This document shows positions 41,301-52,273 of a stretch of 64,000 bases of DNA, in pieces. This DNA is from Chimonanthus salicifolius (lineage: Eukaryota > Streptophyta > Magnoliopsida > Laurales > Calycanthaceae), in assembly GCA_013350335.1 (NCBI GenBank), contig CM023533.1, positions 81,248,112 to 81,312,111 of the forward strand. The letters run 5' to 3'. Position 1 is the first letter of the stretch; each line of letters starts with the position of its first letter. The notes beneath the pieces are model-generated. The model searched no databases, was not told the origin of the DNA, and saw only the letters and a list, made by a program, of their open reading frames with translations. The position numbers were made by a program, and so were the translations under genes.

Positions 41301-43993
41301 CAAAATAAGTGATTGAAGTTGAAATATCAAATGTTCAGAGATTTTAGATGTAACTAAATGTTTGTATTTTGACATCCCTTTAAAGTCTTATTTGAGAATG
41401 GACATCAAATGAGCAATGGGCTAATGGAAAACAATTTGCCAAGACCAATTATGAATGCCAACACTATATAGATGGAATAATTGCTTGAAGATGATGAAGA
41501 CAATAACTATAACAACGATGATGATATATTATCGTAGGACTACAGTCTCACAGTTATGCATGTACTTTCGGAAAGTCATAAAAAAGAAGAATGCAATTGA
41601 CTTACCACATCCAGAGGCACATCATACACACAAGTAACTAGATTTGACAACATGCCAGCCACTCCATTTGCAATACCAAGATGTGTTGCCTCAGACATGT
41701 CCAGACCATCCATCGCTTTCAGCATCAATTGCTTTGACACTTCAAATGAAGTGAACTCCAAAACTCTACTCGGTACCGATCCAGTGGCATTAGTACCAAA
41801 ACCCCTGAATAAACCTTGAATTCCAAAACCATGCATGTCAGCAGATCCTGCACCAGTCACTTGCATTCTAGTCTTCACAACTATCATTGGATGTAATATA
41901 GCTGATTCGGCAGTGAAAAGGACACCTCCAATAACATGAAACCTTGTCTTATCCAACCTAAAGTTAGGTACAAGAAACACTAGTTATTATTTTGAATTCT
42001 GCGCATATTTTTAATTGTACACACAAAAGGATATAAAAAAAAAAAAATATCATGTGGGACTGTAACAATAACCAAATGGAAATAGAGAATATTAGGATCA
42101 TGTAAAAAAAGCAAAGCATGGTAGCACTTTGGGCCCTTCTTTTCACAAGATAAATGAATAGAAAACTCTGCAACTTCTCTCTGTGTCACATATGTTATTC
42201 CTAACAACAACGTTATATTATATAGAAGCTTTTACGATAGTCTTATTTTTAACCTGCAAAGCAGAATTTCTTAAAGATCGACAAGCCATTTCTTTGTTTC
42301 ATGTGTTTTCCTTTTCATTCAATCAACGTGGTACAAGAGCTGAAGCAGATTGTGGATTACAACTCAGTGCTGGCAGTTCGGCATTAATTGGTAGCATAGA
42401 ATTTTTAGGTCTACACTCAGAGAGAGAGAGTACCTTAAGCCATAATGCCAAAGAATGGAGCAAAGATTGAATGTCCAGTAAACTGAGTGGATCACTAGAG
42501 GATCATTCCGGTCCTGTTAATTGTTTGGTTACATCTATAATAATTTAAGTAATCAAATTAGGAAAAAAACAACTGCTGTGGACATTACTGGAAAGTGGAA
42601 AAGAGAATGTGTATCAGGATATGCGGAAGGTCTATACCCTAAACTATTTACAAACTTTGGCTCTACCCCAAATGCCTCTAGTGATAATTTGCACTCTCTG
42701 CATATGGGTCCAATATACTTAGTAAATGCCTAAACAGCAGCCTTTACCATGCTGCTTCAAGATCAATCAGAGACAAAACAGGAGTCTAGAGGAAAAATAT
42801 TAGGAAACAGGAATTGCTGTGAAAGAAATGGACATGAGCCCACCTCAAAAGTCAAATCTAATTTTCCTATAGATACCGAGCCATACATTGAACTAGCTAA
42901 GAGGCCAGATCCAAGAAAAGCAGATTTCAAATTCAACAAAAACATTTATCTTCTCCTCTTGTACCTTCTTTCTCTTTTAATGAAAATTCATGTTATCGCT
43001 CAAAAAAAAAAAAATCATCAAAAACATCTAAGTGAGGAAATGATCATATCCTGCCACCCAAACCATTCACATGGATTATATCACACCTGCAGGGCCATGT
43101 GGGCTCCACCTCTTTTAAATGTGAACACATCATCAACCAATGACCCTATGCTCCTATATTGATTACATGAGCTTTCTGTAAAATTGTGTTCAATTGGACC
43201 ACTCCCTTGGATTGATGATCATCAATGAAAGTATGAAAGATATATCCCATAGCACCCTCACATCTGATCGATCTAAAGGTGTAGCCCACAGTTGATTAGA
43301 ATCTGGCAAAAGATTACATATTAATAATTAAGAAGTAGATGATATCAATGTCTGATCCCCAGTCACAAGGAAATGCATGACAGGAAACTAGGGATAAGAA
43401 AAGGAGAAAGAAAATGGAAAGAAATGGGAAACACCCCATTTCTCCTTTCTTCTTCATCATTAACTCATTATCATTATTACCACCACCAAAACCATTTATC
43501 TCATCTATCTAAAGTCGGTTTTCACTGAATTTAACGGATTATTTTCTGCAGGCTGATTCCCTATCTAACAATATATACTAAACCACTCAAACCGAGCACT
43601 TAAACCTCTGTGGTTAGTGGTTACCCGATTTCTCCTTTAAATCCATTCTATCACCACTGGTTTATAAATCAACTAAACAACCAAATATTAAAAAAATATT
43701 TTACCCAAAAAAACTGAGAAAAAACCAATATAAATAAATAAGAAAACAAAAATGCACTTAGATAATGCAAAAAAAAGGGGAAACGTTGGAAAGAAATTGT
43801 TGGGAACCCACTTGTGATTGAGGCAAACCGATATCTTAAATCTTCTAAGATGGGCAAAATTCATCGAATCATAGAAGTTTTTAAACAAAGAAATAAAAAA
43901 GAATAAAAGAAAAGGAACAAACGAAGAAGCAATAAAAATGAACCTGTCCCAATGAATGTCGGTTTCAGCGAGAGAGCCAGATGCAGCCTCCAT
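28563..43993 (-). CDS. Mitochondrial carrier, SLC25A44-like (302 aa, 5 exons)
   Basis: This inner-membrane solute carrier has three repeats of two helices each. The animal SLC25A44 carries branched-chain amino acids; plant substrates are not established. Exons are 43944-43993, 41606-41957, 29823-30019, 29444-29585 and 28563-28730. All introns are GT-AG, phases match, and the total is 302 residues, normal for the family. Visible features are an N-terminus [20 protein letters not shown], repeat 1 [21 protein letters not shown], repeat 2 [25 protein letters not shown], repeat 3 [12 protein letters not shown], and [14 protein letters not shown]. The acidic residue of the first P-x-[DE]-x-x-[KR] signature is Ile. 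The second has Cys in the basic position (Ser in relatives). Only the third is canonical; such deviations are usual in this subfamily. Intron 3 (30020-41605) is swollen with transposons. Confidence 0.93.
28793..28815. repeat. (CT)n microsatellite
   Basis: About eleven CT units in intron 4 of the carrier gene, close to the last exon's acceptor side. Confidence 0.9.
29205..29376. repeat. Compound (TA)n / TACA-TATG microsatellite
   Basis: An imperfect ATACATACA/TGTATGTA tract is followed by about 34 uninterrupted TA units. It lies in the carrier intron about 70 bases from the exon 4 donor. Open frames here are artefacts of the repeat. Confidence 0.95.
30402..30740 (-). mobile_element. L1-type LINE 3' end in carrier intron 3
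   Basis: The minus strand reads [15 protein letters not shown] near 30725-30685, the end of a plant LINE RNase H domain. A non-coding tail follows, ending in a poly-A tract at 30411-30402. Only the 3' few hundred bases are present. Confidence 0.7.
30839..30897 (-). mobile_element. SINE fragment, minus strand, internally deleted
   Basis: A T-tract is followed by TTACGTGTGGGAAACCGCAGGTAAAAT, then GCAACCTGTTGAGTTACC. These are the tail and head parts of the 25370 SINE family in reverse orientation, with the middle missing. Confidence 0.6.
30900..32813. other. Intronic sequence, unassigned
   Basis: Part of carrier intron 3. 31280-32470 is unusually GGGT/GGAT-rich on the plus strand compared with its surroundings. 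I find no protein family in it; it may be an old repeat. Confidence 0.4.
34728..34890 (+). repeat. Minisatellite, unit about 40-48 bp, inside the solo LTR
   Basis: Four successive variants of GA(G/T)ACGTGG(T/C)ATGGGTGTGTCCCTCACGTGATGAT, with a further copy at 35097-35132. Confidence 0.8.
35721..36054 (+). repeat. 20-bp-register minisatellite inside the solo LTR
   Basis: About 17 units of exactly 20 bp occur without a single indel. Two alternating types make a 40-bp higher-order unit: TTGGTCCCATGGTAGACGTA and TTGGTATTATGGTGGACATG. Divergence is by substitution only. Confidence 0.93.
39029..39606. other. Intronic spacer
   Basis: Carrier intron 3 sequence between the LTR element and the RTE fragment; nothing recognised. 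Confidence 0.45.
39607..40160 (-). mobile_element. RTE-type LINE 3' fragment
   Basis: The minus strand reads [40 protein letters not shown] and PKTT, the conserved C-terminal block (RLRWFGHVxRRP) of plant RTE elements. It ends in a GATGATGATGAT tract near 39607-39620. It is the same family as the element at 9960-12720. The reverse-transcriptase core is missing. Confidence 0.8.
40237..40772. mobile_element. Emigrant/pogo-like MITE
   Basis: The 536-bp element has ends CAGTAAAGCC..ATATAATGTA (left) and CAGTAAAACCTCTATAATGTAATA (right, reverse complement), each flanked by TA (40235-40236; 40773-40774). CAGTAAAACCTCTATA with a TA target is the hallmark of the pogo-related Emigrant/Lemi MITEs. It also carries GGTCCCGACC / GGTCCCAACC near the two ends. 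No coding sequence. It lies in carrier intron 3. Confidence 0.82.
40773..41605. other. Intronic sequence upstream of carrier exon 2 boundary
   Basis: Remaining part of carrier intron 3 next to exon 2; nothing recognised. Confidence 0.45.
41958..43943. other. Intron 1 of the carrier gene
   Basis: A 2-kb intron with no long recognised element. A poly-A tract near 42998-43010 after a pyrimidine-rich stretch may be the tail of a retroposed fragment. Confidence 0.4.
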
Positions 43994-44559
43994 CTCCTCT
44001 TCCCGCCACTTCCAACAGCGAAACTGAAAACAAATTAAAAATTAAAAAAGAGAAGTTCTGTTTTGTCGTTCAACGAGACAAACAGGGGGGAGGGAGGGAA
44101 GAGAGCTTGGGAAAGATGGGAAAAGAAGAAGGGTAGTTTGGTCATCTAAATGGGTCCTCAACGATTAAGAGACAAGTGGTAGTAGACCTCACCAATTACT
44201 ATTTAGACAATAAAATGGACCATTTTAATTCAATCCAAGCTCTATTTGAGGTTTATCAATTTTATGGTTTTCCAAAAAAAAAAAATCCATGGTTTCTATT
44301 TTTCTCTTTAAAAGTATTTCATTAAGATGAAAATATAAATTTTGTATATACACACCAAATCATAATCATTCAAAAAAATATTATTTCTAGTTGTTCCACT
44401 TTTGTAAAGATCAAACTCAATGAAATATTATATCATCATATCATTTAACATTTACAATGAAATCAATCTACACAAATAGATAAACAAACTCCTCTCCCTT
44501 TTTCTATGTTTACAAAGCAAATCAATTTTCAAAAAATATAAGTCTAAAATTCTAATACC

Positions 44560-47500
44560 TTGTCCCTAGATTAAATTAATATTGTGTATTAGCACCGTTA
44601 ATCATGATTTATAATCAGTTTGATGCATAGATTATCTCGTAGGGTTCTTGAAAAGTCCAAATTTGGCCTAATCAGAGCTTGAGAGCTCAAAATATGGTTG
44701 TTTAAAGTTAGAAGGGCAAAATTGAATTTTGACTCTCATAGCATTATTTTTATTTAAAAATTACATTAAATAATTTAAAAATAATTTTTTGAATAAAGTC
44801 ACTGATTTGAGAAGATGTTTTTAAACCATGCACAGACAGACTTTCAGAAAATCGTTTGGATTTTCCAAAATCAAGAATTTTAAATTACATTTTCAAATTG
44901 TTTGAACCATTCATTTGTTTAAATTTCAAAATAATGTTTTCGATTTAAATCAAGTGGATTTTGATCTTATTTTTCATCCAAATTTATTTCTAAATCTATT
45001 GAATATATTTTCAATCATACTGTAAATTCAGTTTCTCAGTAGGACCCAATAAACCCATTTTCTGAAGTGAGCGTATTTAACCCCCAATCCGAACCCATCG
45101 CACCAAGGTTTCTTGGTCCTCAAGTCTTGAAATAATATTAAAATATTGATTTTCAAAATTAATTAATAAATAAATAATAAATTGTTTCAACTCTAAAAGG
45201 AGGAAGGGACCCCTCCACTCCCCCACACTCCAACGACCCCACTCACTCTCTCTCTCTCTCTCTCTCCTCATTACACTCGCCGCTCATGTTCCCCCTCTTT
45301 CTCTCTCCTTCTCTTTCCCTCCAAAATCCAGCAGCAACAAGCTTCTGCCTGCGTGGCAGCCGGCAACCACCGCGCCGACGGCAACTTTTCCGGCCGGAGA
45401 TCGGCCGATCTCTGTCAACTTTTTCCGATAATTTTTTTTACATGTCCATTTTAAACCAGTTTTTCGCCCTCTTTCTCATAGTAGTCTCCGTTGTTGCAAA
45501 AGAATTTTCCTTATCAACTTTTTAGTGTGTTTTCTAGGTAAGGACGTAAATGTAATTTTAGAAAAGTTCAGAAACCAAATGATAATTTTGTCAAAAATTT
45601 GGAGATTTGTCAAAACTTCCAAAACCTCCGAGAAACCTTAGTTTCTCCATTTTAAGCTAAAAATGGACATGATACCAACCCTTCTAACCCTTTGTATGTT
45701 TATTTTTCGCAACGTGTTTATATTTTGCAATGTAACCTCTCGATCAAACTATCATCAGTAACGGCGCTCAGTCACTCGATGATACCATCTGAGGTGGCTC
45801 TTAGTCATCCGGTAGTCTTGAAGTGGCGCACTGAGTATCTTATTTATATTTCCTGCCATGTACTCTCTTGGCCGAAATTCTCAATCTGTAGTGCAGCGAT
45901 TCCACCGCTCGGTGGTATCATCTAATGTGACGCTTAGTCGTCCCGTGAGATACAAATTGGGCACTGAGTAATTTATTTATTTTCCTGTGTTGTATCTTCT
46001 GAGCCGAATTATCAATACGTCTCCTTACCAAGAAACAATACAAGAATGGGCACTGAGTAATTTCAATTTTCTCTTTATTGTGTGTTTTGGATGGTTGACT
46101 CTATTAACATAATTAAAAGTGAAGCAGAAAGAGTTTAGCAAACTCACAGACATCACCCTGTTTTCCTTTGGAAAATAAATATTGGGATATGGGGATATGT
46201 TATGAGCATTTAATTTTAAATGGAAATTTACGGGTTTGCCATATTTTCACAAATTGCTCGCAAAACTAACCGGACAAAAGGTGAGGAGATTTTACCACAC
46301 GTTTTTCTCAAGAAATGCATTGCATACTGCATTAATATTCAAAAATTAAAATAATTAACTCTAAAGGCAGGATTGAGACCCATGGACATTAAATAGATGG
46401 AAAAGACAGAGTGAGACCAGAATGCGAGACCGGACAATGCTTACACGTGAGGGACTAATTTATTAGTTGTCGTACAGTGATGTAAGCATATAAATGGTGT
46501 CTAGGAGTCGAGGTTGAGCCGTCTATAACGCAATATGGACTCAATCAATGGGCTTGAGGGGTTAATTGGGAATTTGGTTGAGATAAGACATTTTGATTTT
46601 CGGTCCCCGATTTATTATTTCTGGATGTACGCGTGATTCCACTATGACAGGTATCAGTATATGGGAGATGTAAGTATGGTCGCTCGGTTTCCGCATTAAA
46701 ACCTAAAAAGGGGTAATATGGTCTTTTACCGCCCTCTGTTGCAATTGTTGAATTCTATTATTTATTTATTGCAAACTAATTGACTGTGTTATATTTTGGC
46801 ATGTTTACATTGTCAGTAAATTCATGTGGGACATGATATGAAATACATGCAAGTTGTGTGAGAATAAAACAATGTCGGGTGTGGGGCATATCATGTTGGG
46901 TCATAGGTAATTTGTTGTGTGATGATGCATCTTGATTGTCATGTAAACATATTGAAATGACTGATACTTAGCTCGCTTGGTGAAACATTGAGTCTGCGAT
47001 AACGGTCAATGTAGATGGGCTAAAACCTGGCTTTGTAAAGTATTGGGCTTGCCTTGACCGCAATATATATCGGGTATGTTGGCTTAGGTGAAGTACTGGT
47101 TGTAGCTTGCACCAGTATAGATCGGCAATGTCGAAAGACAGACAGTATTTCAATGATAGAATACCCATTATAGGAAGATGACCCAATGTAGAGAATTGTA
47201 CATGCATTTGTGATGTTCAACTATGAATATGCTTGTATGTTGATGCTAATATGCTTGGCCACTGTAGTTTCTCTTTAGTGGACTTGTTGCTCACGTCCCT
47301 CACGTTTCAGGGAATAATATTGAGGATGGATTAGAGGAGCCTCCCCTGGAGCCGTGAAGCAGGAGTACAAATTCCCATTAGATGGGAATTTATTATTAGT
47401 ATTTTGAGAAAACTTTAAGTAGTATTCTAAGCATGTAATTAACACTGTCATGCTTTCAGTACCTACTCTGATGTATATATTGACGTATGTGGTAGTCTTA

Positions 47501-47637
47501 AGGATAATGGTATCAGAACAAGATTTGTGTTTAATCAAATGATTTCTGATGATGAGATTACTCTTGAAGTTTATTGTGTTTGTTTAAAAAAAAAAATTAA
47601 TCATACGTTCCGGACCCACGAGGGGTGGGGCGTGACA
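44560..47637 (+). mobile_element. LTR-like repeat (probable solo LTR or LTR fragment)
   Basis: The right end reads TTCCGGACCCACGAGGGGTGGGGCGTGACA, the typical 3' end of long plant Ty3/gypsy LTRs, at 47608-47637. The interior resembles the nested solo LTR in style (GTCCCTCACGTTTCAGGG near 47298) but carries no open frame of note. A (CT)12 tract lies at 45241-45264. The left boundary is a guess because I could not find a matching target duplication. No primer-binding site follows the end. Confidence 0.45.
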
Positions 47638-47639
47638 AA

Positions 47640-48960
47640 AATAGCTAACTAAAAAATTATTTAAAGTGGCACCATATTTTATGTATCAAAGCCTCTGCAA
47701 GTATTCAATTGGAAATTAGATTCAAGTGCAAATCTCTATACTCTACCACTGTAACAGGGATGGGGTTGTTTTATCCTTTAAGCAATATTATTTAGTAAAT
47801 ATATTGAGTTTAAAATATATTTTATAAAATATATGTGTCATTATTTAATTATGCACATAAAAAATCATTATAATTAATTTGAAACACATTTTAAAGAGAT
47901 TACCCACTTATAATTTAGTGCTTTCAAATTGAGAATCATTCTCATCGGGTGTCAAAAGTTCATTTATGCCAAAAATATATTAATAAATATTGGCTTTGGT
48001 ACATACCTTTATAGTTTTTTTATGAATTATAATTATTATTATCATTTATAGAAAATATTACCTTGTTGTTTTAGGATTTGGAGATACTCTAAATTACATT
48101 ACACCATATTGAAAAGTGTCTTATCATTTAGAAAAGTAAATACGTAATTCAAATTAGGGTTTTTCATTGTCTTTTATTTTTGTGAACAGCCATTCCTCTC
48201 TCCTTCCTCCTCCGATTTCTCTCCGCTTTCTTCTTCGATCCTTCTTCCTCCGCCTCTCCTCTGCTTCCACCGTCCAGATCTGAAAGTCCCAGGCAAATCC
48301 GCCCAGCTCCGCCTTGTTGCTACCGATCTCATCCAATCTCCCAAATCAGTGACTTAATCGAGCACTCTCTGTTTGTATTATAAAACAATCTTCATCCAGG
48401 CCATCGCCCAACTGTTAGATCGGAGGCCAATCACTTCGGTTGATCTTTATTTTGCTCCACTCTTCACTGTCTCGACCATTGCGCAGTCCCCTGATCCAGA
48501 TCTGCCATTCGGCCACTGTTCTTTAACAGAGTTATTTTCCTTGTTTATCTTTTATTAATTAATCCTTTATCACTATGCTTTGATGATTTGATTAATGTGA
48601 TATATCAAATTACATGTTATGAATGATGGTGATTAGTGCATGAAAGATGTGATTACATACTATGGCTGTGTGTGATAAATTGAATATGATGTAGATGTGT
48701 GTTAAAACTGTGATGATAAACTATGAGGATAAATACTGGGGCCAAATTCAGTACAGCATACAAGTTGTAATCCAGTGGATCGAACTGGAATATATCTTTT
48801 AAAAAAAATATTCGGTTAATATTGGGCTAAAAAATGGTTCAGGTTGCAGGGCCAACTCGGGTCGGGTCAGTACTTGGGTTGAGTCGGGTTCAGTAATCTG
48901 GGTCAACAATTCGAGTCAGTTCAAGTCGGGTCCAGCGATTTTTGACATCATGTGTCAGGA
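47640..48960. other. AT-rich spacer with a pyrimidine-rich patch
   Basis: 48180-48260 is strongly CT-rich and resembles a plant 5' leader, but no gene follows. 48850-48935 holds degenerate GGGTCGGGTC/GAGTCGGGTT repeats common in plant spacers. Confidence 0.4.
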
Positions 48961-48969
48961 TCTCATCTA

Positions 48970-49568
48970 TTAGAGTTGACTTTACTAGTTTTTCTCCTCC
49001 AACTTCAAAAGCCTTAAAATCAACGATCTTGTGCTTTCTTGGGATGGTTGCATGAATTTACAGAGGATAAGAGTTAAGCCGTCGGAGGAGTGGGAGCCAC
49101 CACTACTTGGTTTCTCGAAATCTAATGTTGATGGTGCTTCTAGAGGGTACTCAGGTCCTTTTGGGATTGATGGTGTGCTTAGAAATCATTCTAATTGATG
49201 GATATTATGCACTCAAATAAGGTGGAAATCCTCACTATCAAGTGAGCTTTAGGAATTTGGAAGGATCATTGTAATGGTAATTTAATCATTGAAAGGGACT
49301 CAGCAAATATTTTTAAATGGACGACGGAGTTACGACCTCCTCCTTGGAGATTGCTCAGTGTGGTTTGGGAGGTAAAGGCTTTGGCATCCGGGATGGGAGT
49401 TTCTTTCTCTAAAGTTAGGCATTCGATTAATGGTGTGGCTGATTATTTCATCAAATTGGGAGTTGATAATCCTATTGCCGATGTTTTCTTCTTTTGTCCT
49501 CTCTTTTTCTATCTCTTTTGCTTATTTTTTCCTTTTTCCTTTTTTGCTTGTTATCGTTAAAAAAAAAT
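48970..49568 (+). mobile_element. L1-type LINE 3' end with RNase H remnant
   Basis: The plus strand reads EEWEPPLLGFSKSNVDGASRGY and GPFGIDGVLRNHS (about 49087-49195), the start of a LINE RNase H domain. SFSKVRHSINGVADYFIKLGVD (about 49402-49468) is its end. A T-rich tail and a short poly-A at 49560-49567 follow. The frame is broken by stops in between. Confidence 0.78.
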
Positions 49569-49894
49569 GACAATGATGATGAAGCCTAGCATAGTATTAA
49601 TACACGATAAAAATTCAGGAATTATATAATAAACAAAAAATGGTAAATGTAATATAGAAAGGACAATCGCAGGCAGATCAATAGAATCAAAACTCGTAAT
49701 TAAGTTGGCATTTTTTTTTGCCATTTTTCTTATATTTTTTGGGTACAATTATTTAAATATAAAACTATACCTTTTTCACCTAAAATCAATCTTGGAGTTC
49801 ATAAAATTCAAAGTAGGTGAATTTTGATACATTATTTGTAAAAATCGGTAAAGAAATGGTCTTATTTGAAAACTCAAATCAAACGTGAGAAAAC

Positions 49895-50000
49895 CCCACA
49901 GTTGATGAACGATATGGGTGAAGGGTAAAGTGGAAAATTCAGTATTTTCTATGTCTGATTATACAAAAGTGCCGTGTGAGAATCGTTACCCTTTCTCTTG
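49895..50000. mobile_element. Single arm of the foldback MITE family
   Basis: GATATGGGTGAAGGGTAAAGTGG, TATACAAAAGTGCCGTGTGAG and ATCGTTACCC follow the same order as the right arm of the 295-667 element (GATATGGCAGGTGAAGGGTAAAATGG ... ACAAAATGCCTGTGAGATGATCG). No opposite arm is visible nearby. Confidence 0.55.
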
Positions 50001-50990
50001 GAAACATTCTATCAAAAAGACAAAATTGCCTATCCCAACTTTCTAAGTTCCCTTTCTTCCTGTCTTTTCCATTGCCATTCCTCAATTTCATTTAAGATTT
50101 TTTACATTTTCTTTTATTTTTCTAAAATGAGCATGTCTATACTCTAGAGAGACTAGGTTGATTATTTATTTAACATGACATAGATAAAAGACTTCATAGA
50201 TAATATAATTTAAAAAAAAAAATCCCATCTAATCATCATAGACTTATAAAATTGACTATGAAAAACCAATAACTTATGAGTTATGAAAATGAAATTTAAA
50301 TGTCAAAAATCACATTGTTAAAATGGTTAAATCCATTTAAAATTTACCTGTCTATTACCATTGCCATTTTTTATATAGCCCAACTAATAACATGTAACTT
50401 ACTAAAAAAATTGATAGACAACCTCCCTAAACAAGGAGACTTTCAATTTTCTTTCTAAAATGAAATAATTTCTTAAAACAACACAAATACTCTTATCAAT
50501 TCTTACTTTTAGAATATAAATCATTCTATATAATCTACTAATTTAATTAAATTAAATTGAAAATTTACAGATACACCGATTATAAAAATAGGTGTCATTC
50601 AAATACCTCTATTTATTTATTTAAATAGATGAAATGTATGGTTGAGAATGAGTTCCTCTTTAGCTATCTACTCTATTTAATTTAAGTCAGGTGGCCATAC
50701 ATATTTAATGAAAGTAATTTCTTAATTCTTATATTAACAATCTAATTTGGATTTCATATCCTTGTAAAAGTTCATTTAATTCAAATTGACTCAATTATGT
50801 TAAAATCGGTGTTTGTCAATGCCAATTATCATTGTTTATTTTTATATTTAAATTAATTATTGAACATAAAATTAATATTTTTCAAGTGAAATTTAATAAA
50901 CTTGTGTCATTTAATACCATTGCAACTACATGAAAAGTAAGATAATAATTTCTTCAACCACTTAATTAATGAATATATTAAGTGGCATAC
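50001..50990. other. AT-rich spacer
   Basis: Nothing recognised. Confidence 0.5.
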
Positions 50991-50991
50991 A

Positions 50992-51160
50992 TCATTTTTT
51001 TTTTTTGAAATTTACATGTAGAAAACTCGGATACAATCCTACTAAAACCCTTACAGACAAGCTCACTACTCCTTGGGCACACCAAAGTTAGGCCATATAG
51101 GCTCGAACCCGCAACCTCCTACTTCATTAGACGGGAGTCAACCAGTTGAGCTACACCTTG
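50992..51160 (-). mobile_element. tRNA-derived SINE, near full length, minus strand
   Basis: A T-tract is followed by GAAATTTACATGTAG, CTTGGGCACACCAAAGTTAGGCC, then GGCTCGAACCCGCAACCTCC (box B complement) and CCAGTTGAGCTACACC (box A complement). Both pol III boxes are present, so this is the third copy in the window with its tRNA-like head. A target duplication is not clear. Confidence 0.85.
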
Positions 51161-52273
51161 CTATAAAGATTTTCAAATTAATTTTATAACAATAAATTAA
51201 ATATTTTTTTTTAATTTTCATATTTAAATATAATCATCTTTACCAAACATCAATATTTCTAACTAATAGGATCTTCAACATTACTAAATAGAACCGACTT
51301 CAGAAAGCAGAAGTCTCGAGTTCGATTCCTCTCCATCTCAAAAGACCACTCCCCATAGAGTTATCCCAGTGCATATACTGAGTAGAAAGGCTTACCACAT
51401 GACCCGAGAATTGGTCATGCTCTAAGAGCTTTGGACACCTTCGCCATCAAAAAATATGCCAGCATTTTTTATAATTGTCTAAACCTGTTATGTTCTTTTA
51501 AAATATTTTCTTCTAATGAATAGGTTCAGAATATGTGAATTACAAAACACACAATATTGTAAATGGCTTTCTATTTTTCTTTTAGTGATTGGTTAGTTAT
51601 TCATTCAAAAGCCCAGAAGAAATAGAGAAAGACAGCCCACAGCCTGGCCAAGTAAAAACAACCCACAAGGCCACAACTCGGGTCAGGATGAGAGAATGGG
51701 CCCCCAAAATGGGACAAGGCCCAAACAAAAGGCCAAAAGAAATAAAAGAATCCACATCCCGGGCGAAGCATAAAAAAACTTCTTTTTGTACTTTCCAGAA
51801 AAGATGGGCATTTTTACTGGAATTTGCTGAAAATCTAAGCCAAATGCCCATTACCATTGACAATTCTTTCAATCACATTACGGCGAATCCATTCACCATA
51901 ATGCAAATGGCTTTCTTAATTATGATAAGCAAACAATAAATATGAGGGGCATAACAAATCTGCCAAATGAAAGATGTCCATACCTACATCAACCATAATG
52001 CCAATAGTTGACCCTTCTCAGTATCTAAACATCCTACCTGTGGCCATGGACATGGTATAGTTAAAGAGACATAGGAGGACCGAAGACATTCCAGTATTCC
52101 ACCAATAAAATCTCCATTTACAAACAAATTTGGCATTTAAATTTTTTATCTGGGCATAAAAAATAGACATCTCACTTGCTAATGTTACAAACAAAGAATT
52201 CCAACAGTTTCTGATACTCTTCTTTACATTTACAAGGGACCTGCAATTGTTACAAAAACAAAGGCGGCGATAC
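51161..52273. other. 3' flank of the HAM-like gene
   Basis: Contains whatever 3'UTR the HAM-like gene has. The open frames at 51589-51939 on both strands match no family I can name. Confidence 0.4.

Noticed and set aside
42940..43012. LINE or retrogene tail with poly-A
   Set aside because: A pyrimidine-rich stretch followed by poly-A is suggestive, but no coding remnant or target duplication is visible.
48180..48560. 5' leader and start of an unknown gene
   Set aside because: The CT-rich patch looks leader-like, but the only frame (61 codons) has no homology and no supported splice partner.
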